53,773 bases of DNA. Source: Neomegalonema sp. (GTDB lineage Bacteria; Pseudomonadota; Alphaproteobacteria; Rhodobacterales; Rhodobacteraceae). Made by a program: the position numbers and the translations under genes. Position 1 is the stretch's first letter, and the number at the start of each line of letters is the position of its first letter. Below are positions 16,982 to 27,700 of this stretch, piece by piece. The notes beneath the pieces are model-generated. The model did no database searches and was not told the origin of the DNA. It saw only the letters and a list, made by a program, of their open reading frames with translations. The stretch lies in contig NZ_JAQTXI010000022.1 in NCBI RefSeq assembly GCF_028688855.1, positions 1 to 53,773 of the forward strand. The letters run 5' to 3'.

Positions 16982-17509
16982 CTATTCGTCCTCTTTCTGG
17001 GGATCCGTCCTGCGCGCGGTCGGCCCCACCTTGTGCGACAGCGTCAGGAGGCCTCCCTGAATGGTCGTCGCCAGGCCATGGAACAGTTTCGCGCCGCCCG
17101 CCATCAAGCCGCCGGAGAGGACGACGTCGACGCCCTTGAAGGTGGTTCTCGCATACCAGCCGGGCGTCGTGTCCGACTTGAACTCCACCACGGCGTCGAG
17201 CAGCCCCACGCCCACGAGCGCAACCGCGATCCCCAGCATGAGAGTCGCGATCGCGGCGGGTTGCGAGGCGTCGGCTCCCTCAGAATCACTCTGGGAGACC
17301 CTGTATCGATCCGGCCCGTTCTGCCCGGTGGCGACCAGATAGACTTCGGTCGACCGCTCTATGAGCACGGTCATCGTGAGAAGCAACGCCAGACGGGCCC
17401 AGAGTTCGTCTCGCCAGCCGGCGACGGTCTGGAGTTCGACGTCCAGGAAGGACGCGAGAACTCCGAAGACCAGGATCAGGAGCGGAATGATCAGGGGTTT
17501 CGAAGGCAT
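16982..17509 (-). CDS. Small membrane protein linked to the giant genes, function unknown
   Basis: A 175-residue protein with an N-terminal membrane helix (about residues 4-23), a second near 36-54 (LWARLALLLTMTVLIERSTE), a third near 87-108 (IATLMLGIAVALVGVGLL) and perhaps a fourth amphipathic segment near 130-150. The short loops are polar and the C-terminus is charged (RRTDPQKEDE). I recognise no family. It starts 97 bp after the stop of the second giant gene on the same strand, so it is probably the third gene of that operon and could anchor the giant proteins at the membrane. That role is inference from position. Confidence 0.65.
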   Translation of the reverse strand: MPSKPLIIPLLILVFGVLASFLDVELQTVAGWRDELWARLALLLTMTVLIERSTEVYLVATGQNGPDRYRVSQSDSEGADASQPAAIATLMLGIAVALVGVGLLDAVVEFKSDTTPGWYARTTFKGVDVVLSGGLMAGGAKLFHGLATTIQGGLLTLSHKVGPTARRTDPQKEDE

Positions 17510-17606
17510 GTGACGCCGACCTCCAGAATTGACGTGGGGAAATCATCTCCAGGGCGGCGGATCAGGCGGCACCCAGGCGACCTCTCGACGCCGGGTTCTG
17601 GCGCGC

Positions 17607-20600
17607 TCACCCGCCTCCGTCGTCCTGGTCCGCCTCGGGGTCGTCCTGCGCCCCTGAAGGCGTTTCTCCGGATTTCCGGTCGAGGCGCGCCTCCCCTCCG
17701 CCGGACAAGGCCAGAACGGGCGCGAGATCTCCACGCCCGTTGATCAGTTGCGCGCCTCCCGATCGATCCGTCATGACCAGCGCATAGGCGGCCTTCTGGT
17801 CCGGCGGGGCGCCCAGGTCGTTCCGGCTCCAGACGAAGAGGCCGGAACGCCGGATCACGCCCCGCGCCAGCCCCTCCAGAAGCTGCGCATCCTCCTCATG
17901 CTCCAGGCGGGTCGGGACCGGAGCCGTCTGGTGCAGCAAGACCGCGAGCCGGGGATCCTCCGGAGCCGGGGCCTCCAGGATCGTGACCACGGAGGCCGTC
18001 GCAGGCGCGACCGTCTCCGCGACGATTTCGATGCTCAGGGGGCCGATCTCGACAGGGGATGCGCTCCCGCCCTCCGCAGGAATGGCGACCCTCAGTTCGA
18101 GGCTGTCGCCCGCCTGCAGAGGCGCGCCCAGATTCCCCAGGGCCAGACCATGGGGCGTCGCGAAGGCCTCGCCCTTGACGGAAAGGACGTGAAAGGCGGC
18201 CGGATCCGATCCCCGGAACGCCCTGATCTCCAGACGGAAGGAGCCGCCCGCCTCTGCAGCGGCGAAGAGGCCCGCCGCCTCATCCAGAGGCCCGACGGCG
18301 AAGACCAGATCATCGTCGGGCGCGCATTTCCCCCGGTCGCAGGCGAGGCGGAACTGTCGGCCTGCGTGATGCGCGTCGCTGAAGGCGCCGTTCTGGATCA
18401 ACAGCCGATCATACGCCGGATCCGCGAAGATGAAGCTGCGGCGCCGAATCGGCAGAGACCGGCGTCCGCGGGGAATGAGGCCCAGAGGCAGGGACAGAAG
18501 AGCGGGGACGCCTTGGCCGAAGGGGCTCCCGACCGGGGGCAACGAAGCCTCGCCGGTCCTGTCGAAGGCGCCGTCCCCGCTCTGGCGGCGCAGCATCCGG
18601 AGGACGAGCCGGCCATGCAGATCAGGATCGTCGGGCAGCTCCTCGATCCTCGCCGCGGCCTGCTCGTCGAAGGCGATCCGCAGGGCTCCGCCGTTCGAGC
18701 CGTCCAGCTTCCACTTGATGCGGGTCGCCGGGATCCGGGCCGCGCCGAAGGACAGCCAGATCTCCAGATCGGCGGCGGGGGGATCGTCCAGGACCGACCG
18801 CAGAAATCCGGTCGCCGCCAGCATCCGCATGCGCTGGCTCTTTTCCCCTGCGTGATCGAGCAGGAGCGACAGCGTCAACCCCGAGCGGGAGAGCGCGCGC
18901 AGATTGATCGCCCGGGTTTCCAGCGCCAGGAGGAAACGATGCGCCTCCCCCTCGGTCGATCGGCCCCGCCAGATCGTCGCGGCGGCGTCGCAGGCGAGCA
19001 GCCGCCGGTCTCCGTCGGCCTCGGATACGAAGCTGCGTCGGCCCTTCAGGGGGTCCTCCGACCGGGGATAGGCCGGGCTGCGCGGCGTCCGGAGCTGGCG
19101 CGCCACAGGCGACTCCAGTCCGGCGGGAGCGCCGAACCGGATCTGTCCTTCGTCAAGCTGATCCGGGAACCCGCCCGCGCGGGGCGGCGGGGACGCGCTG
19201 GCCACGGCGTCGACGAAGGTCGCGATCACGCCGGGGCGCTTGCCCAGAACGCTGCGGATCACATGAGGCGGCAAGATCGCTCCGGCGGATCCGGGCGCGA
19301 CCCCCGCCGCCTTCAGACTCGCCTCGCGGGCGGCCGAGGTCGGCAGCCGCAGTCGGGGATCAAGGCGAAAGGCGGCGGAAGCCGCAGCAAACAGCGTATC
19401 GGCGCGAGTCACCAGCGCCAGCCGCGCCGCATCCGGAGCCAGAAGCATCGGCGCCGCCCCCAGCGCGACGCTGCGCGCCGCGAGTCCGGCTTCATCCGAA
19501 ACGACCGCCTGATCCTCGCCCGACGTCAGGGGGCGCCGTCGATCCAGCGCAGGGGCTCGCGGCCAGCCGCGCGCGCGCGAAGGCGACGGGCCGCGCGCCG
19601 AGAGGAGACCTTCCTCAAGGATGCGCCCGAAGTCCGCAGGCTCCGGAAGAAGCTCCAGGGGCAGGAAGGCCAGCAGATCGCCGGATCCCTCTCTTTCCCG
19701 CAACAGCGCGAGAGCCGCCATGCGCGGCCGGACCGCAGCCGCCTGGATCATCGCCCGCAGCCTCGGCCGCGTCATGCGCTCGAGGAGCCGCTCGAGATCG
19801 GCGACCGGGACGGCGCCGGTCGTCTCGACATCGAGAGGCAGGTCCCGTGCCTCCTCTCCGTCGTGAACCCGCAGCACGGCCCTCAGGACAGGGACCGGCG
19901 GCTCCTGCGCCCTTTCTCCGCCGATGTCGAGCACCTGCGCCGCCAGACGATCCCGCGATCGCCGCAGATGCAGGGTCCGGATCGCAGCCTCGCCCTCCGC
20001 CTTCAGGTTCAGCGCTTGGAGGGCCAGAAGCGTCGGGAGGAAAAACGGCCATTCCTGCGCCGATGGTCCGGGCCCGGCGGGCGAGGGCTCGAAGAAGGCC
20101 TGCTCGACCGAGCGGAGGATCGCCGGCTCCCAGTCTCCGGCTTCGGGGCCGGGCTGACGCAGCGCCCAAGCCAGATCCTCGCCGTCGGAGAGGGCCGTCG
20201 GCAAAGGCGAGCCTGGCGGCAGGGCCGCCAAGATGCGCGGCGCGCGCGCGTCGATCCAGGCCGCTCTCCAGGTTCGACATTCCCCGAAGGCCATCAGCGC
20301 GTCGAAAGGCGAAGGCGGATGCTCCGTGACGAGGCCCGCGACCCAGGGCAGCGGCAGGACGACCGCCGCGGATCCCCGCAAGACCAGATGGACGCCGCCG
20401 CCGATCAGCATCGGCGTCTGGTCTCCGGCGTCGAGCGTCTTCAGCAGGACGGGGTCGTCGAAGCCGCTCAGCATGGCCAGGCGGGAGCCGATCCCGGCGA
20501 CGGGCACGAAGCCGCCGGAGGTCTCCGGATCGCGATAGCGGGCGTTCGTGATCCGATAGCGCGATCCATGGACATGAATCGCCTGTTCTTCCGTTTCGGG

Positions 20601-23600
20601 CGTTTCGCCTCCGCGCCAGAGGGCGGGCGTCACGAAGAGCGTCGGCTCGATGGAGGACCAGGCCAGGAAGCCCAGCCTGTGATCGACGCGGGCGAGAAGC
20701 TCCAGCGGCGCCGCAAGGACCACGCTTCCGTCCCGCATGGCGAGCGCCTCGGGCGCGATCGGCTGATTGACGAGCGTGATCCGCATCCTGTGGTCGAGAA
20801 ACGCGTCCGCCTTCTGGGTCTCCACCCGAAGGGAATGTCCCGGCTTCTCCCGGTCGTCCGTCGTCCTGACGCCGTCGGGAGTCCAGCGGATCCCGCTGAC
20901 CCGCTCCAGCGGCGGCAGGTCGAGGGACAGGCGGTGGCTGGCCTTCCCCTTCCGGATCGAACTCCGCATGCGCAGACGCCGCGCGCCCTCCGCTCCTCCC
21001 TGCCTGATCTCGGCCAGAATGGTTCCGTCGCGGATCGACCAGACGCCGCCGTCCTCCTGACGGGGCTCGAGCGCGAACTGGGCGACCAGCGCGCCTTCGG
21101 GCGCTGTGAAGCTCAGCCCCGAGACGGGCGTCAGATCGTCTTGCGCGCGAAAGCTCAGGGAGAAGTTCATCACGCCGCGCGCGTGATCCAGTCCGGGGAG
21201 GCCCGAGGTGAGCCCGGAGACGCCCAGCCATGCGGCCGAATCCGGCCCGAAGGACAGGGCCGCCGGGGCGGAGGCGCGGTCGTTCAGCGCCAGGCTTCCG
21301 GCGAGCCAAGCCTCGATCCGCGCGCGCCCCTTCGCAAAGGACAGCTCCAGGCTTTTCAGGCGGATGGTCCCGGGACGAGGCGGGGCGTCGTCGCTGTGGC
21401 GCAGGGCGTCCGCCTCGCCCGACAGATCCTGCGCGACCTCGGCGCCGAGCAGGGTCAGCTTCAGCCGCGCCCCGGAGAAGCGCGCCTGAGGCGTGATCCG
21501 CCGGAACTCCAGCTCGACCGGCGTTCGGGCGGCCTCCGGATCCGCATCCTGCGCGCCCGCAAGCCCGACGATCAGAGCCGCAGGGAAACGGAACCGCAAT
21601 GCGCCCTCGGCGCCCTGATCAGGAAAGGCGGCGATCCGCGTGCAGTCTCCCCTGGCGTCGAAGCTGAGCGAGACGAGAGCGCCCTCCTCGGGCGTGAGAT
21701 CGTCGTCGAAGGGAGTCCCGACCTCGACCTGGCGCAATCCGGCCAGTTCGGCCCGACAGAGAAGCCGCATGAGGCCGTCGCGCCGATAGCTCTGCAGCCG
21801 CAGCGGCGTGAAATGGAAGGCGCCGACCGTGAAGCCATGGCCGCCTTCCTCTTCGGCAGGCTCCCGCCAGAGGCGCCATTCATGGAGCGCCTGCGCAAGC
21901 GGCTGCGGCGTGACCTCCTGCGCGTCCTCGCCGGAGAAGAGGCCATCCCTGCCCAGCGGAAGATCGCGCAGCCAGAAGCGCAGGCCGACCTCGCCGACGG
22001 ACAGGACTCGCGGCTTCGCCAGAGTCAGGAGATCGATCTCTTCCTCGAGGCCTCCGCCGGAAGCGACTCGCGCCGTCCGCCGGATCAGATCGCCGTCGTC
22101 CATCGCGGGCGACGCCATGGCGGTTCCGAGCGCGTCGGCGGAGAGGCCATGGATCCGGTGGCTCGCGGCGGCCCCGCCGGAGATCGCGATGGACCCGTTC
22201 TCCTGGCGCCGCAGCTCGCCGTTCCGGAGACCGAAGCGGCCCGTCACGCCCTTGAGCGCCTTGTCGCCGAAGAAGACTTCTTCGGGGCCCTGCTCCCAGG
22301 CGATCCTGTATCCGCCTGTCGCCAGATCCGTTCCGGCCTCGGGAGCCTCCATGAAGACGATGGAGGCCGCGGTCGCAAAGGGCGAGACCAGATGCTGCGG
22401 TCCGGCGACCCGGGCGCCGGATTCGGCCCAATCCGAGGCGCGGGCGTGACGGGTGCGGGTCAGGGCCAGCTCCACCGCCTGACCTTTCCAGAATCGTCCC
22501 AGGGCCTCCAGATCCATGACTCCCCGCGCCCCCGGATCTCCGGTTCCGGGATCATCCTCCGGATCCGCGGGCGCGTCGGGGCGCGCGAAAAGCTCATCCA
22601 GGATCGGCAGGTCATGGCGCAAGGCGAAGCGCCGGGGCGGTCCGGGCATGATCTCCAGGCCGGGCGCGGTGGGCGACGCGAAGGGCGTCGCCGCCAGACC
22701 CCATTCCGGCGTCGTCGAGGGCGAGGGCCAGAGATCCAGAAGCCTGATGGACTCCAGCCTGACCGCAGGCGGCGTGGAGTCCGAAGTCGCGCTCAGGGTG
22801 ATCCTTCCGGCTGCGTCGAGAGGAATCAGATCGCGCAGATCGTCGGGCTCGGCGGGGTCTCCGCCCAGGCGCAGCATCGGCATGGCCGAGATCGCGGGCG
22901 GAGCGGGACGCCCGGGCAGGCTATGGAAGGGAGTCCAGAACACCCTGCTCCCGCCGCAGCCCTCCTTGCAGGCGTCGATCTCGATCTGGAGGGCGCCGCT
23001 TCCGTCGGCGGCCTGCGTGATCCGGGAGTCGGAGGCCGAGGCGGGAACGCCGAAGGTCGCGATCAGCTCGCGGGTCTGGGCCTCATGCCGACGGCCCGTC
23101 GGCAGCAGACGGGCCGGTTCCGGGGATTCCTCGGCCGTCCATAGAAACTCCCTCAGGGCTCCGGAGGGGGCGTCGAGACGGATCGACAGATCTCCGGCCG
23201 CCCCACGGCGCCATGTCTGCTCCAGACTGATCCGCTTCGCCCCGTCGATTTCGACCATGACGCCGCCGAGTCTGAAGATCATGCCGCCTGTGAAGGCCGT
23301 CCGGTCGACGAGCTCCTGCGTCGCTCCGGACGCCTTCTCCCCGCCGGAGGGCGGCGCGACGGGCAATTGCAGGATTCCGTTCACGGTCGGCAGAAAGACG
23401 GATTTCGGCCCGTCGCCCCGACGCCGCGCCGCCGCCTCGGCCAGAGCCAGTCGTGCGGCCAGATCGACGATCCCCAGATGCGGGCCGCCTCCCTGAGGCT
23501 GCGCTTCATCCTTCCGGGCGGGATAGGCGATCGTCAGGGCCTCCGATCCGGAGGCCGCCCCGGAGTCCGCCTCGCCGCCCACCTCGGCGCCGAGAACCGT

Positions 23601-24719
23601 TTTCGACGCCTTTCCGTCCTCGCTGAACCGGGTCAGGGCGAAGACCGCGCTTTCTCCTTCGCGGTTTCTCAGGCGCGCGACCGCAGGCAGGCGCCCTTCG
23701 GCGTTCAGGTTGGTCTCCAGATGCAGATCGAACCGCAGAGGATCGAAGACGATCCGCCACAGAACCCTTGAGCCCTCGGTCAGACGCAGGCTCCGTTCCT
23801 GGCGGCTTCCGCCCCAGAACAGCTTCCAGACGAAGGGCGAGACGCCCGGACGCCTGTCCAGATTGGCGCGCAGAGGGCCGCCTCCGGCGCCGAGCGCGCG
23901 CAGATGGTCGGCGAAGCCGGTCAGGAATTCCTGTTTCTCCCCCGGCTCCCGCAGGAAGCGGAGCTGGAGGCCCTGTCTGCGCGTCGGATCCGGCTCCAGA
24001 CGGACCCGCGCCGCGAGACGCGGATCCTGGCCCTTCAGACCGGCGACGTCATGCAGGGGATGCGGCGGCTCAAGGTCGAATTCGACGCCTTCGGGCGTCA
24101 GCATGACCTCAAGTGCATGCTCGTCGAACCTCCCTCGTGCGCCGTTGAAGACATCCACCAGCCTGGATGAGCCGGGCGGCCAGTAATGGACGAGGATCCC
24201 GAAGGGCGTGTGTCTCCAGCCCTCCGCCGGATCGTCCCACACCCGCAGCGGGATCTTCAGGGGGATTCCTCCGGCGACCAGCCGCATGCGCGGCATGGTG
24301 ATCTGGTTCCCGCCGTTCGAGGCGGAGACATCCGGCCAGCCGCGCCGCGTCGGAGCCAGCAGGAGGGTCTGCGGATCGCCGCTGCGGGTCGTCTTCGTCG
24401 AGCCGGAGTGGGAGCTGTCGTCCGACGGGTGTTCGAGCGGGATCTCCGCGCTTCCGGCGTCCAGTTCGGCGCGCAGCAGCCCGGGAGGACGGATCATCGC
24501 CCGTTTCCTTCCGGAGTCCTCGCTCCATCCCACTTCATGCGCATCCTGTTGCAGGTCCATGGCGCGCAGGGCGAAATTGCGGTCGACCAGAGGGTCTCCC
24601 CCATCCTGATGAGCCCCCTCCATGCCCGCCCGCACCTGAGTTCCGATCCGCCAGAGCGGCCGGTTCGCCGCGATCCAGGGGCCCTCGATGCTGAGATGAC
24701 GAAGCTGCGTGGAGGTCAT
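17607..24719 (-). CDS. Giant protein of unknown function, 2370 residues (second gene of pair)
   Basis: A single intact reading frame of 2370 codons, overlapping the stop of the first giant gene by 4 bp (ATGA). There is no signal peptide; it begins MTSTQLRHLSIEGPWIAANR. Much of the protein looks beta-rich, with alternating hydrophobic residues and many short Gly/Asp/Pro turns. Around residues 575-585 there is a CKEGC pair (DACKEGCGGSR) and near 2125 a CDRGKC pair, either of which could be a disulfide or metal site. A helical segment lies near residues 1620-1690 (LERLLERMTRPRLRAMIQAA). I see no nucleotide-binding, protease or glycosidase motif. The tail is acidic (DDPEADQDDGGG). Codon use resembles neighbouring core genes, so recent transfer is not obvious. 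Confidence 0.85.
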   Translation of the reverse strand: MTSTQLRHLSIEGPWIAANRPLWRIGTQVRAGMEGAHQDGGDPLVDRNFALRAMDLQQDAHEVGWSEDSGRKRAMIRPPGLLRAELDAGSAEIPLEHPSDDSSHSGSTKTTRSGDPQTLLLAPTRRGWPDVSASNGGNQITMPRMRLVAGGIPLKIPLRVWDDPAEGWRHTPFGILVHYWPPGSSRLVDVFNGARGRFDEHALEVMLTPEGVEFDLEPPHPLHDVAGLKGQDPRLAARVRLEPDPTRRQGLQLRFLREPGEKQEFLTGFADHLRALGAGGGPLRANLDRRPGVSPFVWKLFWGGSRQERSLRLTEGSRVLWRIVFDPLRFDLHLETNLNAEGRLPAVARLRNREGESAVFALTRFSEDGKASKTVLGAEVGGEADSGAASGSEALTIAYPARKDEAQPQGGGPHLGIVDLAARLALAEAAARRRGDGPKSVFLPTVNGILQLPVAPPSGGEKASGATQELVDRTAFTGGMIFRLGGVMVEIDGAKRISLEQTWRRGAAGDLSIRLDAPSGALREFLWTAEESPEPARLLPTGRRHEAQTRELIATFGVPASASDSRITQAADGSGALQIEIDACKEGCGGSRVFWTPFHSLPGRPAPPAISAMPMLRLGGDPAEPDDLRDLIPLDAAGRITLSATSDSTPPAVRLESIRLLDLWPSPSTTPEWGLAATPFASPTAPGLEIMPGPPRRFALRHDLPILDELFARPDAPADPEDDPGTGDPGARGVMDLEALGRFWKGQAVELALTRTRHARASDWAESGARVAGPQHLVSPFATAASIVFMEAPEAGTDLATGGYRIAWEQGPEEVFFGDKALKGVTGRFGLRNGELRRQENGSIAISGGAAASHRIHGLSADALGTAMASPAMDDGDLIRRTARVASGGGLEEEIDLLTLAKPRVLSVGEVGLRFWLRDLPLGRDGLFSGEDAQEVTPQPLAQALHEWRLWREPAEEEGGHGFTVGAFHFTPLRLQSYRRDGLMRLLCRAELAGLRQVEVGTPFDDDLTPEEGALVSLSFDARGDCTRIAAFPDQGAEGALRFRFPAALIVGLAGAQDADPEAARTPVELEFRRITPQARFSGARLKLTLLGAEVAQDLSGEADALRHSDDAPPRPGTIRLKSLELSFAKGRARIEAWLAGSLALNDRASAPAALSFGPDSAAWLGVSGLTSGLPGLDHARGVMNFSLSFRAQDDLTPVSGLSFTAPEGALVAQFALEPRQEDGGVWSIRDGTILAEIRQGGAEGARRLRMRSSIRKGKASHRLSLDLPPLERVSGIRWTPDGVRTTDDREKPGHSLRVETQKADAFLDHRMRITLVNQPIAPEALAMRDGSVVLAAPLELLARVDHRLGFLAWSSIEPTLFVTPALWRGGETPETEEQAIHVHGSRYRITNARYRDPETSGGFVPVAGIGSRLAMLSGFDDPVLLKTLDAGDQTPMLIGGGVHLVLRGSAAVVLPLPWVAGLVTEHPPSPFDALMAFGECRTWRAAWIDARAPRILAALPPGSPLPTALSDGEDLAWALRQPGPEAGDWEPAILRSVEQAFFEPSPAGPGPSAQEWPFFLPTLLALQALNLKAEGEAAIRTLHLRRSRDRLAAQVLDIGGERAQEPPVPVLRAVLRVHDGEEARDLPLDVETTGAVPVADLERLLERMTRPRLRAMIQAAAVRPRMAALALLREREGSGDLLAFLPLELLPEPADFGRILEEGLLSARGPSPSRARGWPRAPALDRRRPLTSGEDQAVVSDEAGLAARSVALGAAPMLLAPDAARLALVTRADTLFAAASAAFRLDPRLRLPTSAAREASLKAAGVAPGSAGAILPPHVIRSVLGKRPGVIATFVDAVASASPPPRAGGFPDQLDEGQIRFGAPAGLESPVARQLRTPRSPAYPRSEDPLKGRRSFVSEADGDRRLLACDAAATIWRGRSTEGEAHRFLLALETRAINLRALSRSGLTLSLLLDHAGEKSQRMRMLAATGFLRSVLDDPPAADLEIWLSFGAARIPATRIKWKLDGSNGGALRIAFDEQAAARIEELPDDPDLHGRLVLRMLRRQSGDGAFDRTGEASLPPVGSPFGQGVPALLSLPLGLIPRGRRSLPIRRRSFIFADPAYDRLLIQNGAFSDAHHAGRQFRLACDRGKCAPDDDLVFAVGPLDEAAGLFAAAEAGGSFRLEIRAFRGSDPAAFHVLSVKGEAFATPHGLALGNLGAPLQAGDSLELRVAIPAEGGSASPVEIGPLSIEIVAETVAPATASVVTILEAPAPEDPRLAVLLHQTAPVPTRLEHEEDAQLLEGLARGVIRRSGLFVWSRNDLGAPPDQKAAYALVMTDRSGGAQLINGRGDLAPVLALSGGGEARLDRKSGETPSGAQDDPEADQDDGGG

Positions 24720-27700
24720 GACGTCGCTCCTTCATCGTCGGGTCGCTCGACATCGATCGTCAGGGCTTCGCTTCCGCGATAGGCGGTCAATCTGAAGCTC
24801 CCGAGGCGTCGGCTCGCCCATGCGACCAGATCTCCGGAGTCCAGAGGCAGGGTCGGATAGCGCCTGCGGGAGAGCAGGGCGCGGCAACGCAGACGCCAGA
24901 ACCAGAAGTCGTCCGGCGCCGACAGAGGCCCGCCCCCCAGGCCGAGAGCCTCGACCTCGATCTCTCCGGGCTCGAATTCGCCCGACGCGAGCAGGGTGAA
25001 AGGCTCAGGCCGCTCGTCGTCGTCGTCAGGCGGCGTCGTGGGGAGAATGTCGAATTCCGGCGTCAGGAGGCTGCCGTCCGGGCCGAGCAGCGACAGGCGG
25101 TAGCTCACCCGCTCGTCGGGCAGCAGCAGCGCAGGCGCGATCACGGCGCCGTCGCCGGTCCAGGCCGCGAGAACGGGTCCCGGCGTGGTGTCCATGTTGC
25201 GGATCAAGGGGATGTCGAACATGATGCCCGCTCCCTCCTTCGTCGGCTGGATCGACCAGCGCGGCGGGCGCGCAAGCCTGCGGACCTCCATGTCGCCATC
25301 TTCCTTCGCAAAGGGCGGAAAGCGCAGGATTCCCGGGCTCTCAGGCAATGGAGCCGTGACGAAGTCCGACACCACCGCTCCGGCCGAATGGTGGACGAGC
25401 GCCTGAACGTCGAAGAAATGCGGCAGGCCGATGAAGGAATACCGCAAGGCCCCGCGCCAGGAATCGGGCGCGTCGACGCCCAGCCTCCGGAGATCCTCCT
25501 CCGTCAGCAGGCTCTGGACCGGCGAGAGAAGATCGGGAATCGTTCCGGCCTGCTCGAAACCCGTCAGATCCAGACCAGTCAGCCTCCGGGCGCGCCACCG
25601 GCCGCGGAAGACGGCGGCCAGCTCCACGCCTGTCCAGGCCGACTGCAGACGGCTTCTGTTCGACAGATTGGCGTCGCCGACGACCTGATCCGCAGGCTGC
25701 GCCACCAGAAGGTCGCAGCTCGGCAGGGTCCCTTCGCGCGGCTGCGTCGCCCCGACCCAGAGAATCGAGGGCTTCAGCAACGCCCTGGTCCGGGCGAGCC
25801 GGACCGTGACGAAGGCGCTCCGCCAGGCCTCCGGCAAGCCGCCCGCCAGAGTGACGGCGCGCGGATCCTCCCTGCGCACAGCCGCCGCCAGGCGGGCGTA
25901 ACGGCCATGCGGCCGCACGGCGAAGGCGATTTCGCGGCCCATCTCCCGGTCGTCGATGAAGAAGGCGCTGACGATCCCCTGTCCGTCGGGCGTGCGGATC
26001 TGTTCGGCCTCGTCGGTCAGCGAGGCCAGGGCGAAGCAGACGGGCGGAGAGGCCTGCGCCCGGGTCGCGCCGCCTCCATGGCGCAGGAAGCGCTCGCCCC
26101 AGGCGGCGAAGCGCTCCAGATGAGGCTCCAGACCCTCCGCCCGAAGGTCGGGGGCGCCGCTCAGAGCGGCGGGCGGCAACCAGGAGAGAAAGCGCCCGAA
26201 GGCTCCGGTTTTCTCCTCCAGAAGCTTCAGCGTCCCCCCGTCGAGCGCGGGAAAGGCGCCGAAGACGTCGGCCAGGTCCACGGAGGGATGCGCAGAGGAC
26301 CGTATCTCCCCTCCTGCGGACAGGGCTTCATCCTTGCGCCCGTCGGGAAGGATCAGCCGCGCAGGCCAGGCCCGACCTTCGGCGGCCTTCAGAAGCTCGA
26401 GGGTTCCGCGCCCGTTCAGGCCCCAGGAGACGACCCCGTGGTCAAGCGCCAGATCAAGCCGCCAACCCTCGGGCGGCTCCCGACCCAGGATGGCCGGATC
26501 AATGCGGGCGTAGCGCACCCGCCCCGGCCCCGCCTCCGCGAGGGCGCGCGGCCTCAGGCTGACCTGAAGCACCGAAAGTCCGGAATTCAGGATCCGCTCC
26601 CGGTCAGCCCCGCTCGAGGCGTTGCGGCCGTCGAACCCGCTGATCCACATGAAGCTCTCGGGGATGTCGACGAGCTCGACGAAGGGCGCGCCGAGATCCA
26701 CGCAGCCGTAATTCGCCTTCGCCGCCTCGAGGGCGCGCCGGACCAGATCCAGCAGGGCGCCGCCGGTCAGGAAACGCCCCTCCTCCATGTCATAGACGCG
26801 GAACCCAACCGCCAGGCCCATCGAGCGCAGGGCCGCCCAGCCATAGGGATCGGCGGCCTCGGCATGGGCTTCGAGGAAGCCCATGTGGCCGCCGGAAGGA
26901 TCGGTCGCCCCGATCTCCTCGCGGACGACCTCGTAGCGGCGATATTCGGCGCCTTCCGCACCCTCCTGATAGCTGGCGTAGGCCAGCCGGGCGATCATCT
27001 CCTCCAGCATCGGGTGAACGGGCGTGGCCAGCGAGATGGGGATCGGGTCGAAGGCTGCGGCGTCTTTCTGCTCGCCCTCGACGATGAAGGTCAGCCTGGC
27101 TCCGAATCGCGCCAGACCGGAGGGAAGCGCGCCCTGTCGCCGCCACTCCGCATAAGCCTGATCGAGTTCCCTGTTCTCGAATCCGAGTTTCGACATCCAG
27201 GACCGGAGCCCGGGCGCGGAGATCGGCCCCCCCTGATCGGCCGAGAGGACGCCGATCTCCTGTTCGCCCTCGCTCCACTTGAGGACGGCCGTGATCCTCG
27301 TCGCGGGGCCTGGCTCCAGCAGGGAGGAGATCAGCGTTTCGTCAGGCGCCGGCGTCAGGAGGCGCCGCAGCACGGGTTCGGGAAACATCGCCAGATTATC
27401 GGCGAGCCCATACCATCCCGGCTTCGCCGGACGTTCGGCGAGCGGGGCGCTCCAGGGCGCTGCGGCGAGCTCCGCGCGTCGACCGTGCGACGGATAGCGC
27501 ACGTCCAGATTGGAGAAGCTGGCGACGCGGTCCGGCGTCATCCCCGCCAGGGACCGGGGCTGAACGCGCAGCCGCCCGCGCAGCCGCGCCATTTCCGCGA
27601 CGGCTCCGGCGTCGGCCTCGGCCGCCTCTGCCCGCAAGGGATCCAGTTCGAAGATGTCGAATCCGCCGATCAGCGGAGCCAGAGCGGCGTTTCCTGCGGC

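Noticed and set aside
17748..23144. Rightward open frame of about 1798 codons opposite the second giant gene
   Set aside because: It is rich in Arg, Gly, Gln and Pro with no recognisable domain, and arises from the high third-position GC of the leftward gene. No ribosome-binding site or promoter supports it. Its length is remarkable, but the leftward frame has protein-like composition throughout.
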